Assembly (NCBI RefSeq): GCF_013697085.1
Contig: NZ_JACEFT010000014.1
Coordinates: 46,383 to 110,382, forward strand
DNA: 64,000 bases
Direction of reading: 5' to 3'
Origin: Billgrantia kenyensis
GTDB taxonomy: Bacteria; Pseudomonadota; Gammaproteobacteria; Pseudomonadales; Halomonadaceae
Shown: in pieces, positions 55,290 through 64,000 of the stretch
How the letters are laid out: each line of letters opens with the position of its first letter
Numbering within the stretch: position 1 is the first letter of the stretch
The notes under the pieces: model-generated
What the model was told of the DNA's origin: nothing
The model's input: the letters and a program-made list of their open reading frames with translations, nothing else
Databases searched by the model: none
Made by a program: the position numbers and the translations under genes

Positions 55290-57482
55290 TCAGAACTCGT
55301 AGGTGGCGGAGAGCCAGAAGCTGCGGCCGTCCAGTGCCACGCCATCGGTGGCGCGTCCCGTCTGGGTGTAGCGATAGGCCTGATAGGTGTCGCCCTGCCA
55401 CTCGTAGCTGTCGGCCGTGCTGAAGTCCTTGTCGAGCAAGTTGTAGATCGTGCCGGTCAGGCGGACCTGGTCGGTGAAGCGGTAGGTCGTGCGCAGGTGA
55501 AACAGCTCGTAGCCATCCAGCTTGTTGCCTACCTGCTCATACATTGCCAGGTTTTGTCCGCTCTCCGGTATGCCGTCGGTGAATCGCTCCCGTGAGGAGT
55601 AATACTCACCTTCGAGGGTGGCGTTGAGCCTGTCCGTCACGTCCCAGCCCAGGCTGGCGGTGAGCTTGTGCTTGGGTGTGTTGCTGAGCAGCATGCCCTC
55701 CTGCTCGCCGGAGGTGATCTCGGTGTCGGTATAGGTATAGCCGCCGCGCACCTCCCAGGCGGGAGCGAGGCGATAGCGCGCCTCCAACTCGATGCCCCGG
55801 GTTTTCGCTTCGTCGATATTGATCAACTGAGAAAAGCCGGTCTGCTGGGAGAAGTCGCCAACGGTGATACAGCCGGGCACGTTGCCGTCCGGGTGCAGGC
55901 AGTTGGGAATTTCCGCCCCATCGGCGATGCGGTCGGTAAAGCGGTTGTAGAAGGCCGTACCGCTGACGGTGAGCCCATCCAGGCTGTCATAAATGGCACC
56001 GAGTTCGTAGTTGGTGCTCTTCTCGGGTTCGAGATCGGGGGAGCCGATGGTGATCGTCTCTCCCTGATTGGTAAAGCCGGTGATGCCGTCATGCAACTGG
56101 TTGAGCGTCGGCGTCTTGTAGCCGCGGCTCACGCCGCCCTTGAGCGTCCAGTGGTCGGTGGTGTTCCACACCAGGTAGCCGCGAGGGCTGAAGTGACCGC
56201 CGAAGGCGTCGTGATGCTCGTAGCGACCGCCCAGAGTGAGCGCCAGGTCGTCACGCAGCCACCACTCGTCCTCGGCGAACAGCGCCCAGCTCTGTTGCTC
56301 GAACGCCTGGTCGCCTGCTGCGCCATCTTCCAGACGGGCATCGATGTACTGGCCGCCCACCGTCACCATGTGGCGATCGATCGGCAGGGTGAACTTGGTA
56401 TCGAAGACGATATCGCGGTTCTCCAGCAGCCGCGGCTCGCCTCCCTCGGCCTCGTAGCCGTAGGCCGGTGCACTGCCGGCCGGCAGGGTGCGGCCCAGGG
56501 TTTCGGTGGTGTTATGGGTGACGCTGCTTTCCAGCGTACCAGCAGCGAAACGCCCGGTATGACCGATGGCAAGCTGGTCGCGATTGAAACGCAACTCGTC
56601 CTCGTAACCCCAGATCTGTCCTGGCTGGGGGGCACAAGTCGCACGATTGGTGCCGTCCAAAGTGCCGAGGCGACAATCGTCGTTGGCGTAGGTCTGACGA
56701 GCGCGTTCGGCATCCAGCCAGACCGAGTTGGCCTCATTGGCACGCAGCGTAAGGCGTCCTCCCAGTGAGTAGATACGGGCCTCGGTCGGGCGCGGGTCGC
56801 GAGCGGCACTGTCGGGAATCATGCGCTCGGAGGCGTCGCGATCGAACAGCCGGCCACGCAGCTGCAGGCCGAGGAGGTCATCGACCAAGGGGCCGGAGGT
56901 ATAGAGGTTGATACCTTGAGAATTTCCCGCATCACGATCCTGCTGGAAGGTTGTGTCCACCGAGACGCTGCCTGTCCAGGTATCGTTGACAGGACGGGTG
57001 ATGATGTTGATCACGCCGCCCATGGCGTCGGAGCCGTACAGGGTCGACATCGGGCCACGAATGACCTCGATACGTTCGATGGCCGACATCGGTGGCATGA
57101 AGCTGGTCGCGGTCTCGCCGAAGCCGTTGGGAGTGACGCTGCCGGAGGTGTTCTGACGCCGCCCATCGATCAGGATCAGAGTATAGTCGCTCGGCATGCC
57201 GCGAATGCTGACGTTGAGGCCACCGGTCTTTCCCACACCGGAGCGAACGTCGACGCCGGGAATGTCGGCTATCGCCTCGGCGATATTGGAGAAGCGGCGT
57301 TGCTCAAGCTCCTCGCGGGTGACGACGGAGATACTGGCGGGCGCATCCTGCAGCGCCTGCTCGAAACCTGCAGCGGTCACCACGATGCTGTCGAGGCGGG
57401 CGCTGTCCTGCGCCTGGACTGTGAAGGCCAACGGCGCGCTGGCGATGGCAACGGCCAGAGCGGTGCGACGTGAGTGGAGCAT
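55290..57482 (-). CDS. TonB-dependent siderophore receptor, CirA/IrgA/FepA type
   Basis: 730 residues. A signal peptide ending in VQA is followed by a TonB-box-like segment (LDSIVVTAAG), a plug (NIAEAIADIPGVDV, IERIEVIRGPMSTLYGSDAMGGVINIITR) and a barrel ending in phenylalanine (WLSATYEF). The plug resembles catecholate receptors of the CirA/IrgA group, so a catechol siderophore is likely; exact ligand unknown. A strong Fur-box match lies 29 bp upstream. The ATG at 57482 is preceded by a CAGGTGA site. Confidence 0.88.
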   Translation of the reverse strand: MLHSRRTALAVAIASAPLAFTVQAQDSARLDSIVVTAAGFEQALQDAPASISVVTREELEQRRFSNIAEAIADIPGVDVRSGVGKTGGLNVSIRGMPSDYTLILIDGRRQNTSGSVTPNGFGETATSFMPPMSAIERIEVIRGPMSTLYGSDAMGGVINIITRPVNDTWTGSVSVDTTFQQDRDAGNSQGINLYTSGPLVDDLLGLQLRGRLFDRDASERMIPDSAARDPRPTEARIYSLGGRLTLRANEANSVWLDAERARQTYANDDCRLGTLDGTNRATCAPQPGQIWGYEDELRFNRDQLAIGHTGRFAAGTLESSVTHNTTETLGRTLPAGSAPAYGYEAEGGEPRLLENRDIVFDTKFTLPIDRHMVTVGGQYIDARLEDGAAGDQAFEQQSWALFAEDEWWLRDDLALTLGGRYEHHDAFGGHFSPRGYLVWNTTDHWTLKGGVSRGYKTPTLNQLHDGITGFTNQGETITIGSPDLEPEKSTNYELGAIYDSLDGLTVSGTAFYNRFTDRIADGAEIPNCLHPDGNVPGCITVGDFSQQTGFSQLINIDEAKTRGIELEARYRLAPAWEVRGGYTYTDTEITSGEQEGMLLSNTPKHKLTASLGWDVTDRLNATLEGEYYSSRERFTDGIPESGQNLAMYEQVGNKLDGYELFHLRTTYRFTDQVRLTGTIYNLLDKDFSTADSYEWQGDTYQAYRYTQTGRATDGVALDGRSFWLSATYEF

Positions 57483-57510
57483 GAGATCACCTGCTGAATA
57501 TGAAAAATTA

Positions 57511-57529
57511 TCAAATGATATTAATTATC
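57511..57529 (-). promoter_or_regulatory. Fur-box-like site upstream of the siderophore receptor
   Basis: 14 of 19 bases match the Fur consensus (core AAATGATATTAATTATC). It begins 29 bp upstream of the receptor start in an AT-rich patch between it and the LysR gene. Confidence 0.65.
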
Positions 57530-57637
57530 AAGCGCAGATGATTCTAATGCGGAAAGTTCCCTTTGATCAGTGAGAAGACCGGCAACGTTGCGTTGCGCAG
57601 CTGGCAACACCTTCGTTATCAGCTACGACCGCCAGCT

Positions 57638-58546
57638 CTAACTGAGGGCTCGTTGCCATGCGTCTGGCAACGACTGACGCAGAAAGGCGAGCAGGGCGCT
57701 CAGCCGGCGAGGGCGAGCGCCATAGGGGTAAAGCAGTGTCACCGGTACGGAGGCCGCGCACCATGCTGGAAGGCAGCGCTCCAGGGAGCCGGGGTGAGCA
57801 CGCTCGCGCGCTCCGGCCAGCCAATCGGGCATGATTCCCAGCCCGTGTCCGCCGGCAATCGCATCACCATGCAGCATCTGCTGATCGACGCGAAAGCGCG
57901 AGTCGGGCGGCTGGAAGTGAAACTCACCCAGCTCCGAGTGCTGCAGTGCCAGCCCCTGCTCGGTCTCGCCCAGCAGGTCGATCCAGGTGTGCTGGGCTAG
58001 CTCGCGAGGGTGTCGTGGCTTGCCCCGGCGGGCAAGATAGTCGGGGTGGCCATAGAGGCTTCGGCTCAACCAGCCGAGGACTTCCTGGCGCAGCTCGCTG
58101 TCGGGTACTTCGCCCAGCCAGACGGTCAAAGCCTGGCTCTCCGCGGAGAGGGGCGGGGCCGTACAGGTCTGCAGGGTCAGTCGCACACCTGGGTGGTTTT
58201 CCATGAACCGCGCCAGACGAGTGGCCAGCCAGCTTCGCGCCAGGGCGTTGTGAGTGGCCACGTGCAGCTCGCCCGTGATCTCCTCGCTCAGCTCCTCCAG
58301 CGCCTGTCGGCCCTGTTCAGCCAGTGCCAGTATCTGGTGGCAGTAGGCATGGAACGTATGCCCGGCCTCGGTGGGCAGCAGCCGGTTGGACTGACGCCTC
58401 AGCAGCGGCTGCCCCAACTGGCGCTCGAGCTGCGATATGCGTCGGCTCAGTGTCGACTTGGCCAGGTCGAGGTCACGGGCGCTGCGAGTCAAGCTGCCAG
58501 AGCGCATGACATGGTCGAAGGCGAGCAGTTCATCGAGGTTGTACAT
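57638..58546 (-). CDS. LysR-family transcriptional regulator
   Basis: 302 residues with an N-terminal winged helix-turn-helix (MYNLDELLAFDHVMRSGSLTRSARDLDLAKSTLSRRISQLERQLG) and a C-terminal periplasmic-binding-like effector domain. The target is unknown. It is placed upstream of the siderophore receptor on the same strand and divergent from the Fec-type importer, so it may control either. Fur-box-like sites lie in the divergent region. Confidence 0.9.
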   Translation of the reverse strand: MYNLDELLAFDHVMRSGSLTRSARDLDLAKSTLSRRISQLERQLGQPLLRRQSNRLLPTEAGHTFHAYCHQILALAEQGRQALEELSEEITGELHVATHNALARSWLATRLARFMENHPGVRLTLQTCTAPPLSAESQALTVWLGEVPDSELRQEVLGWLSRSLYGHPDYLARRGKPRHPRELAQHTWIDLLGETEQGLALQHSELGEFHFQPPDSRFRVDQQMLHGDAIAGGHGLGIMPDWLAGARERAHPGSLERCLPAWCAASVPVTLLYPYGARPRRLSALLAFLRQSLPDAWQRALS

Positions 58547-58609
58547 CGCAATTCCCCGCCATCGGCAAGCGTTGCAGCAAGTGGAACAGGCAGTTTACCC
58601 TTTCATGTC

Positions 58610-58628
58610 GTGAATGAAAACGATTATA
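58610..58628 (-). promoter_or_regulatory. Possible Fur-box-like site upstream of the LysR gene
   Basis: 13 of 19 bases match (GTGAATGAAAACGATTATA). It lies 64 bp upstream of the LysR start. Weaker than the site at 57511-57529. Confidence 0.4.
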
Positions 58629-58699
58629 GTTAAGCTTTGCTTCCTTTGATGGTGTTGCCCATGTCGCAACCCCTTGTTGCATAGAGGCTTGAGGAAAAT

Positions 58700-58718
58700 G
58701 TTTGTGATAATCATTCGT
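58700..58718 (+). promoter_or_regulatory. Fur-box-like site upstream of the Fec-type importer
   Basis: 13 of 19 bases match, including the full core GATAATCATT at 58706-58715. It lies 31 bp before the binding-protein start. Confidence 0.6.
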
Positions 58719-58749
58719 ATGGCTTCTCATTTCAACGCTGGGAGCACCG

Positions 58750-59685
58750 ATGGCTAAACAACGCTACCTCACGAAGTCAAAGCGGTATTCCCTACCCGTG
58801 GTGACAATGCTGGCGCTGTTGCCGTTTTTTGCCTGGGCCGAGCGCCACGTGGAGACCGCTTTTGGTTCGGTAGCGGTACCGAATGAACCGCAGCGCGTAG
58901 TCACGCTGCACGAGGGCGCGCTAGATGTCGCGGTGGCAGCCGGGGTCAAGCCGTTGGGTGCTGTCACCACGCGTGGCGGTGACAGTGTGGCGCGCTACCT
59001 CATGCCGTACTTCGATGACATCGCTATCGTCGGGGTGGTCCGTGAGATCAACCTCGAGGCCGTGCTGGCTCTGGAGCCGGACCTGATCCTGGCGCCGCCG
59101 CAGCTACCCGAGGCTCAGTACCGGCTGCTCTCGCGCATGGCGCCGACCGTGGTGCCGCTCTCCGAAGGGCTCGACCCCGACCTGTGGCGCGATGAGACCC
59201 GCCTGTTCGCCCAGGCCCTGGGGCGCGAGGAGCAGGCCGAAGCGGTGCTTGCGCAAGTGGACGAACGGGCCGCCGATATTGCCGCGCGTATCGCTGACGA
59301 CGAAGCCCCCAACGCCGTACTGGTGCGCTGGATGCCGCAGGGCCCCATGGTGATGTCGGACCAGCTCTTTACCGCCGGGTTGCTGAGTTCGGCCGGGGTG
59401 GCGATTCATGACGCTGGCCTGGTGCGTGAAGGGGTGCCCCACAGCGACCCGCTTAGCCTCGAGAATCTCTCCCGGGTCGATGCCGAGTGGCTGTTCCTGG
59501 CCACGCTCAACGAAGAGGGGCAGGAAGCGCTCGAGGCAGCCAGGCAGTCGCCCGCCTTCTCGCGCCTCGACGTCGTCATCCGTGATCAGGTCGTGCCGGT
59601 AGACGGACAGCTGTGGTCGAGTGCTACCGGTCCGCTAGCGGCGCTGGCGATTCTTGACGAGCTCGACGCCGCGCTGACGCCCTGA
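58750..59685 (+). CDS. Iron-siderophore ABC transporter substrate-binding protein, FecB-like
   Basis: 311 residues with an N-terminal signal (basic start, hydrophobic stretch, likely cut after AWA at residue 30). The fold (VAVPNEPQRVVTLHEGALDVAVAAGVKPLGAVTT, INLEAVLALEPDLIL) is that of siderophore and citrate binders. First gene of a four-gene importer with two permeases and an ATPase. Stop overlaps the next start by one base. Confidence 0.9.
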   Translation: MAKQRYLTKSKRYSLPVVTMLALLPFFAWAERHVETAFGSVAVPNEPQRVVTLHEGALDVAVAAGVKPLGAVTTRGGDSVARYLMPYFDDIAIVGVVREINLEAVLALEPDLILAPPQLPEAQYRLLSRMAPTVVPLSEGLDPDLWRDETRLFAQALGREEQAEAVLAQVDERAADIAARIADDEAPNAVLVRWMPQGPMVMSDQLFTAGLLSSAGVAIHDAGLVREGVPHSDPLSLENLSRVDAEWLFLATLNEEGQEALEAARQSPAFSRLDVVIRDQVVPVDGQLWSSATGPLAALAILDELDAALTP

Positions 59686-60707
59686 TGGATGCCGTTACGT
59701 TCGCAGGCACCCCCTTGGCCCGCCATCTCACCCTCAGGCTGGCGGGCCTGCTGGCGTTGCTGGCCCTGGTCTGCCTGGCCAGCTTGCTATGGGGAGCCGG
59801 CGACGTCGGCCCGGCTCGGGCATGGTCGGTCCTCATGGGGCAGGGCGATCCGGAGGCCCGCTTCGTGGTCGGCTCGCTGCGCCTGCCGCGTACCTTGATC
59901 GGCCTGATGGTAGGGGTGGCGCTCGGTGTGGCGGGAGCGCTGCTGCAAGCGGTCACACGCAACCCCCTGGCTGAGCCGGGACTGCTCGGGGTCAGCGCCG
60001 GTGCGGCTTTCGCCGTGGCCCTGGCCCTGGTGTTCGGTGCCACAGCCACCACCATGCGTGTCGGCGTGGCGCAGCTGGGCGCCATGGCCGGCTGTCTTTG
60101 CGTGCTGGGCGTGGCCCGCTTCAGCGGTGCCGGCAACGATCCCGTGCGTCTGGTGCTGGCGGGCGCCGCCCTTACCGGCCTGTTGCTCTCGCTCACCTCG
60201 TTGCTGCTGCTGTTCGACCAGCGCGCTGCCGATGAAATCCGCTTCTGGATCGTCGGCAGCCTGTCAGGCCGTCGCCTCGATCACCTGCTTTCCCTCCTGC
60301 CCAGCCTGCTGCTTGCCGGCGTCATCGTGCTTGCGGTGGCACGCCCGCTCGCTGCCCTGGCGCTGGGTGAGCGGGTCGCCAGCGGCCTGGGGCATCGCCC
60401 GGGGTTGATCCGGCTGCTGGTGATCGTGGCCGTGGCCCTGCTGGTAGGGGCAGCAACCGCGACAGCCGGCCCCATCGTCTTCATCGGGCTTGTCGTCCCG
60501 TTCGCCGCCCGTGCGCTCGCCGGCCCGGACATTCGCCGGACCCTTTGGCTGTGCCTGCCGCTGGGGCCGCTGATGGTCATCACGGCCGACATCGTCTCGC
60601 GCCTGCTGGTGGCGCCCTCCGAGCTACCGCTGGGGGTGCTCACGGCGCTGTGCGGTGCGCCCGTGCTGGTGGCCGTGGTGCGAGCACGCCGGCTGCCAAC
60701 GCTATGA
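59685..60707 (+). CDS. Iron-siderophore ABC transporter permease, FecC/FecD-like (first)
   Basis: 340 residues of the FecCD family with about nine to ten helices, the TRNPLAEPGLLGVSAGAAFAVA motif and the GPIVFIGLVVPFAARAL segment that contacts the ATPase. It overlaps the binding protein gene and the second permease (ATGA). Confidence 0.9.
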   Translation: MDAVTFAGTPLARHLTLRLAGLLALLALVCLASLLWGAGDVGPARAWSVLMGQGDPEARFVVGSLRLPRTLIGLMVGVALGVAGALLQAVTRNPLAEPGLLGVSAGAAFAVALALVFGATATTMRVGVAQLGAMAGCLCVLGVARFSGAGNDPVRLVLAGAALTGLLLSLTSLLLLFDQRAADEIRFWIVGSLSGRRLDHLLSLLPSLLLAGVIVLAVARPLAALALGERVASGLGHRPGLIRLLVIVAVALLVGAATATAGPIVFIGLVVPFAARALAGPDIRRTLWLCLPLGPLMVITADIVSRLLVAPSELPLGVLTALCGAPVLVAVVRARRLPTL

Positions 60708-61870
60708 CGCGAGTACTGAGAGTCATGCATAGCAGTATTCCCGCCGAAAGCGGGACTCGACAGCCCGATGCCAACCCGTTGCGCTCGCGCCGCGAGGATA
60801 GGAGCCGCAGGGTCATCGCACCGGCCGGCCATTGGCGCCTGGCGTGGCAGGCCTCCAACGGCAGTGGCGGCTACAGCCTGTTGATCGACCGGCGTAGCTT
60901 CGTGGCTGCGCTGCTGCTGACAATAGCGCTGATGGCGGCATCGCTCGCCTACCTGGCCATGGGCAGCAGCTCGCTGGCGCTGGGAGCGGTGCTGCCGGCA
61001 CTGGTCGGGCGCGGCGACTTGATGGCGGTATTCCTTATCCAGGAGCTGCGGCTGCCGCGGCTGGCCGCTGCTTGCCTCACCGGTGCTGCCTTCGGCGTGG
61101 CGGGTTGTCTGATGCAGACCCTGGCCCGTAACCGCCTGGCCACGCCGGGCATCATCGGCATCGACAACGGCGCCACGGCCTTTGCCGTGGCGTCGGTGGT
61201 CGGCCTTGGCGTCTCCCTGGCGCCACCCGCCATGGCGCTGGTGGGCGCCACGACCGCCGCCGCCCTGACCTTTGGCCTGGCCGCCGGCGGCGGCACCCGG
61301 GGCTATCGCTTCATCGTCGCCGGCATCGGCGTCGGCGCCGTGTTCGGAGCCATCACCCAGCTGCTGTTGGCGAAGGTCTCCATCGATATCGCCAACGCCG
61401 CCTACCCCTGGACCGTGGGCACGCTCAATGCCCGCCCCGCCGGTGCCGTCACGCTACTGGCCATCGGCCTGGCATTTGGCCTGATCGCTGCGCTGTGGCT
61501 CACCCGGGCGCTCAGCCTGATGCGTTTCTCGGATGCGGTGGCCGCCGGTCTCGGCCTGCACGTCGCTCGCAGGCGCTGGCAGGTACTGTCGGTCTCGGTG
61601 CTGCTGACGGGCCTTGCCGTTGCCGTGGCCGGGCCGGTGGGGCTGATCGGCCTGATTGGCCCCGAGATCGCCCGCTCGCTCTCTTCGTCGCGGGGTGTGC
61701 CGATCATGGCCTCAGCGCTGGCGGGCGCCTTGGTGATGGTGCTGGCCGACCTGGCGGGAAGGGTGTTGCTCTCGCCCATCGAGATCCCGGTGGGCATCGT
61801 CACCGCCGTGGTGGGCGGCCCCTGGCTGCTGTGGATACTGCTGCGTCCGGCTTCGAGGAACCTGGCATGA
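60704..61870 (+). CDS. Iron-siderophore ABC transporter permease, FecC/FecD-like (second)
   Basis: 388 residues. FecCD family core with the [17 protein letters not shown] and [17 protein letters not shown] segments. An N-terminal polar extension of about 65 residues precedes the first helix and is longer than usual for the family. The ATG at 60704 overlaps the preceding stop; open codons further upstream are a shadow. Confidence 0.9.
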   Translation: MTRVLRVMHSSIPAESGTRQPDANPLRSRREDRSRRVIAPAGHWRLAWQASNGSGGYSLLIDRRSFVAALLLTIALMAASLAYLAMGSSSLALGAVLPALVGRGDLMAVFLIQELRLPRLAAACLTGAAFGVAGCLMQTLARNRLATPGIIGIDNGATAFAVASVVGLGVSLAPPAMALVGATTAAALTFGLAAGGGTRGYRFIVAGIGVGAVFGAITQLLLAKVSIDIANAAYPWTVGTLNARPAGAVTLLAIGLAFGLIAALWLTRALSLMRFSDAVAAGLGLHVARRRWQVLSVSVLLTGLAVAVAGPVGLIGLIGPEIARSLSSSRGVPIMASALAGALVMVLADLAGRVLLSPIEIPVGIVTAVVGGPWLLWILLRPASRNLA

Positions 61871-62658
61871 CCCGACACGAACTCGCCACCCGCAACCTGA
61901 CCCTGCGCTACGGTCGCGCCACCATCATCGACGAGCTGGCCCTGTCGCTGCCGGCGGGCCAGGTCACCGCCATCGTCGGCCCCAACGGCTGCGGCAAGTC
62001 GACCCTGCTGGCCGGCTTGGCTCGCCTGCACGCGCCCAGCCAGGGTGCCGTGCTGCTCGACGGCAACGATATCCAGCAGCTCCCTGCGCGGGAACTGGCC
62101 CGACGCCTGGCGCTGCTGCCCCAGGAGGCCATCGCCCCGGAGGGGCTGACCGTGGCCGAGCTGGTGCGCTTCGGCCGCCAGCCGCACCAGGGCTGGCTGC
62201 GGCAGTGGTCGTCGGAAGATCAGCAGGTTGTCCACAGGGCGTTGGCCGCGGCCGATGTGGACGAATTGGCGGATCGCTCCCTCGATACCCTCTCCGGCGG
62301 CCAGCGTCAGCGCGCTTGGATCGCCATGACTATCGCTCAGCAGACACCGCTGCTGCTGCTCGATGAACCCACCTCGGCGCTCGACCTCGGCCACCAGATC
62401 GAAGTCTTCGAGCTGGTGCGCCGGCTGGCCACCGACGGCCGCACCGTGGTGATGGTGCTGCATGACCTGGCCAGCGCGTGCCGCTACGCCGACCACCTGC
62501 TGGCGCTGCGCAATGGCCAACTGGTCGCGGCAGGGCCGCCAGGTGACGTGGTGACTACCGACCTGGTCCGCCGGCTCTACGACATCGACTGCACGTTGAT
62601 CCCCGACCCCGCCACCGGCAGCCTGCTGCTGGCCAACGTGAGGCGGGTGGGGCGGTGA
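61867..62658 (+). CDS. Iron-siderophore ABC transporter ATP-binding protein, FecE-like
   Basis: 263 residues. Walker [10 protein letters not shown], signature LSGGQRQR, Walker [13 protein letters not shown] and H-loop [14 protein letters not shown]. The ATG at 61867 overlaps the stop of the second permease. Together the four genes form an inner-membrane Fe-siderophore importer. Confidence 0.92.
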   Translation: MTRHELATRNLTLRYGRATIIDELALSLPAGQVTAIVGPNGCGKSTLLAGLARLHAPSQGAVLLDGNDIQQLPARELARRLALLPQEAIAPEGLTVAELVRFGRQPHQGWLRQWSSEDQQVVHRALAAADVDELADRSLDTLSGGQRQRAWIAMTIAQQTPLLLLDEPTSALDLGHQIEVFELVRRLATDGRTVVMVLHDLASACRYADHLLALRNGQLVAAGPPGDVVTTDLVRRLYDIDCTLIPDPATGSLLLANVRRVGR

Positions 62659-62660
62659 GG

Positions 62661-62690
62661 GAAGCCTGGATAGCTTCGTAGCGTTTTACT
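62661..62690 (+). terminator. Weak terminator-like hairpin after the Fec ATPase gene
   Basis: GAAGC (62661-62665) and GCTTC (62673-62677) pair around a seven-base loop; GTTTTACTT follows 12 bases later. A weak candidate. Confidence 0.3.
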
Positions 62691-62735
62691 TGTCACTACA
62701 GTCGCGCAGGCTTACCGTTGCTGGCGTAATAGCGG

Positions 62736-62986
62736 TTATATCAACTCTAGTAAAATAATAGCGGCGCCAAGAATCATGCCGAGAGGAAATACAAGATATC
62801 GCCCCATTTTTACGGCTCTTTTTTGTGGTTCTATAGCTTCCTTCGACTGCCTTTCTAGTTCTTTTAATTCGACTTTGTTGGCATGAATTGCCTCATCTCC
62901 ACCCGCTCCAGTTCGATATCGGGGAAGAGCTGCTTGGGGAACCACTCCAGGGCAAACGTTTCGCCGCTCGCTGTTGGCTCGCTCAT
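62736..62986 (-). pseudogene. Small membrane-protein gene with a frameshift
   Basis: From the ATG at 62986 (GGAGG upstream, overlapping the stop of the preceding gene) one frame gives MSEPTASGETFALEWFPKQL and then breaks. Adding one base near 62894 (GGAGATG to GGAGGATG) joins it to DEAIHANKVELKELERQSKE, a coiled-coil stretch, and a C-terminal membrane helix (YLVFPLGMILGAAIILLELI). The corrected gene would encode 83 residues. It is AT-richer than its neighbours. Probably a partner of the DUF3396 gene; function unknown. Confidence 0.55.
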
Positions 62987-63976
62987 GGCTGACCTCCCTG
63001 CGGGCTGAAGCGTGCCAGCCAGGCCTGGTATTTCTGGGCATCGAAGCGTTTCTCATGGCGAGCATCGCCGAACAAGCGCGGATGAATACCCTGATGATCC
63101 TCTTGATACGAATGGGCTCGATAATGGCGGCGACACGGCGATAGTCGGCCCGAGATCCGGGTTGTCGTTATCGCCGAGCTGCGGCATGGGGCCGGCGCGC
63201 AGAATGGCGCCGCCGTCATAGTCCAGCACCGGCAGGCCATCCATCTCGGCCTTGACATGCTCAAGGCCGCCCAGGCGTTCCAACCAGGAATCGGAGAGAA
63301 TGGTCAGCCAGTCGACGCCTTTGGGGCCGCGATGCAGGTTTAACGAGTGCGTTGAGAAACCATTGATTTGAAGGCCGGGGAAGCGCTGACCGAACTTGTG
63401 TTCGAGAATGACGACTTCATCACTATCTCTATAACCATAGGGCTGGCCCAACCAAAAGCCGGCATAGCCATGCTCGGGCTTTAACCAGTCGCACCACTGC
63501 TGCACCAAGGCGGGTAGCTTCTGTTCGCGCTCGATAAAGAAATCGATAGGGAACTGGCAGTATAAGTAGCTGACGTCTCCTCGTTCATCGGCACTTGGCC
63601 GCTTGCCAAGTACAATAAAGGCATGGTTGTCAGCATCGCTATGCCGCTTGCCGCCATGATAGACAAACTCCCATTCGCCGCGTCCATAGGTGGGCAGCCA
63701 GTTGAAGGGGGTGATATAGCTATCGAAGCCCTTGAGCTTTTTCCACTTGCCGGTAGTGGGGTTGGTGGTCCAGGTGAGCTGGTCGCCGACCAGATCGCGG
63801 TAGTCGGCCAGAATGCCCAGCACCGCCTGACGCTTCTCTTGCTGCTGAGAGCCGGTGTAGAACAGTGCCACGCCCAGGCAAATCTTGAACAGCACGCCAT
63901 TATCCGTTTCGACGGTGAGCAGCTGGTCGAGAGGTGCGTTGATTACGTCAGGCATCCCTGCCATGGCGGTCTCCAT
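62983..63976 (-). pseudogene. DUF3396 (type VI immunity-like) gene with two frameshifts
   Basis: The frame from the ATG at 63976 encodes a DUF3396-type protein (LLTVETDNGVLFKICLGVALFY, YGRGEWEFVYHGGKR, PVLDYDGGAILRAGPMPQLGDNDNPDLG) and then drifts. One added base near 63147 (GGGCC to GGGGCC) gives DYRRVAAIIEPIRIK, and another near 63100 (AAGAGG to AAGGAGG) gives EDHQGIHPRLFGDARHEKRF to the stop at 62983. Corrected length is 331 residues, normal for the family. DUF3396 proteins are often immunity partners of type VI secretion effectors. The breaks may be sequencing errors. Confidence 0.65.
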
Positions 63977-63979
63977 GCG

Positions 63980-64000
63980 TCAGGCCTCGTCGGCCTGCCA
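63980..64000 (-). CDS. Possible C-terminal end of an upstream gene
   Basis: On the minus strand the last bases read WQADEA then TGA, four bases before the DUF3396 start. It could be the end of the gene upstream in the same operon. Too short to identify. Confidence 0.3.
   Translation of the reverse strand, partial: WQADEA

Overview
The window looks like chromosomal DNA of a moderately halophilic gammaproteobacterium of the Halomonadaceae (Halomonas or a close relative). It has high GC, many acidic secreted proteins, and gene orders known from Halomonas and Pseudomonas. No tRNA, rRNA, CRISPR array, transposase or prophage was seen. Names rest on recognition of protein families; no search was run.

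1-12.3 kb, nitrate respiration and molybdenum cofactor: the tail of a NarK-type nitrate transporter, narGHJI, a PpiC-type prolyl isomerase, moaB, moeA, a Crp/Fnr-family (Dnr-like) regulator, a DGC-domain zinc protein and moaA, all on the + strand with short gaps or overlaps. This is a near self-contained module for making and filling a molybdenum nitrate reductase.

12.4-37.6 kb, glycine betaine catabolism: a GlxA/AraC-type regulator, glyA-soxBDAG-purU, gbdR, an M19 dipeptidase, a DUF5943 gene, dgcA-dgcB with ETF alpha and beta genes, a BCCT transporter, fdhA, and divergent gbcA and gbcB. Together these take betaine in, remove three methyl groups (GbcAB, DgcAB, SoxBDAG), process the C1 units (PurU, FdhA, GlyA) and end in glycine and serine. 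A conserved 18-bp motif sits upstream of gbdR, between the BCCT gene and fdhA, and between gbcA and gbcB; it is a candidate GbdR operator.

37.6-47 kb: an S9 oligopeptidase, a hotdog thioesterase, a five-gene Dpp/Opp-type ABC importer and a TauE/SafE permease.

47-55.2 kb: a heme locus with hmuTUV, a TonB receptor, and hutW, hutX and chuY-like genes for anaerobic radical-SAM heme breakdown, followed by a lipoprotein gene. The block is flanked by a duplicated piece of the TauE gene 3' end, which suggests insertion.

55.2-62.7 kb: a second iron locus with a siderophore-type TonB receptor, a LysR regulator and a Fec-type ABC importer, with several Fur-box-like sites. 62.7-64 kb: a DUF3396 (type VI immunity-like) gene and a small membrane-protein gene, both interrupted by single-base frameshifts.

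Two families of structured intergenic repeats are present. Family A (three copies, all inside operons and in the sense direction) has paired hairpins whose six-base loops read A-N-G-G-A-N, with compensatory stem changes between copies. Family B has two copies.
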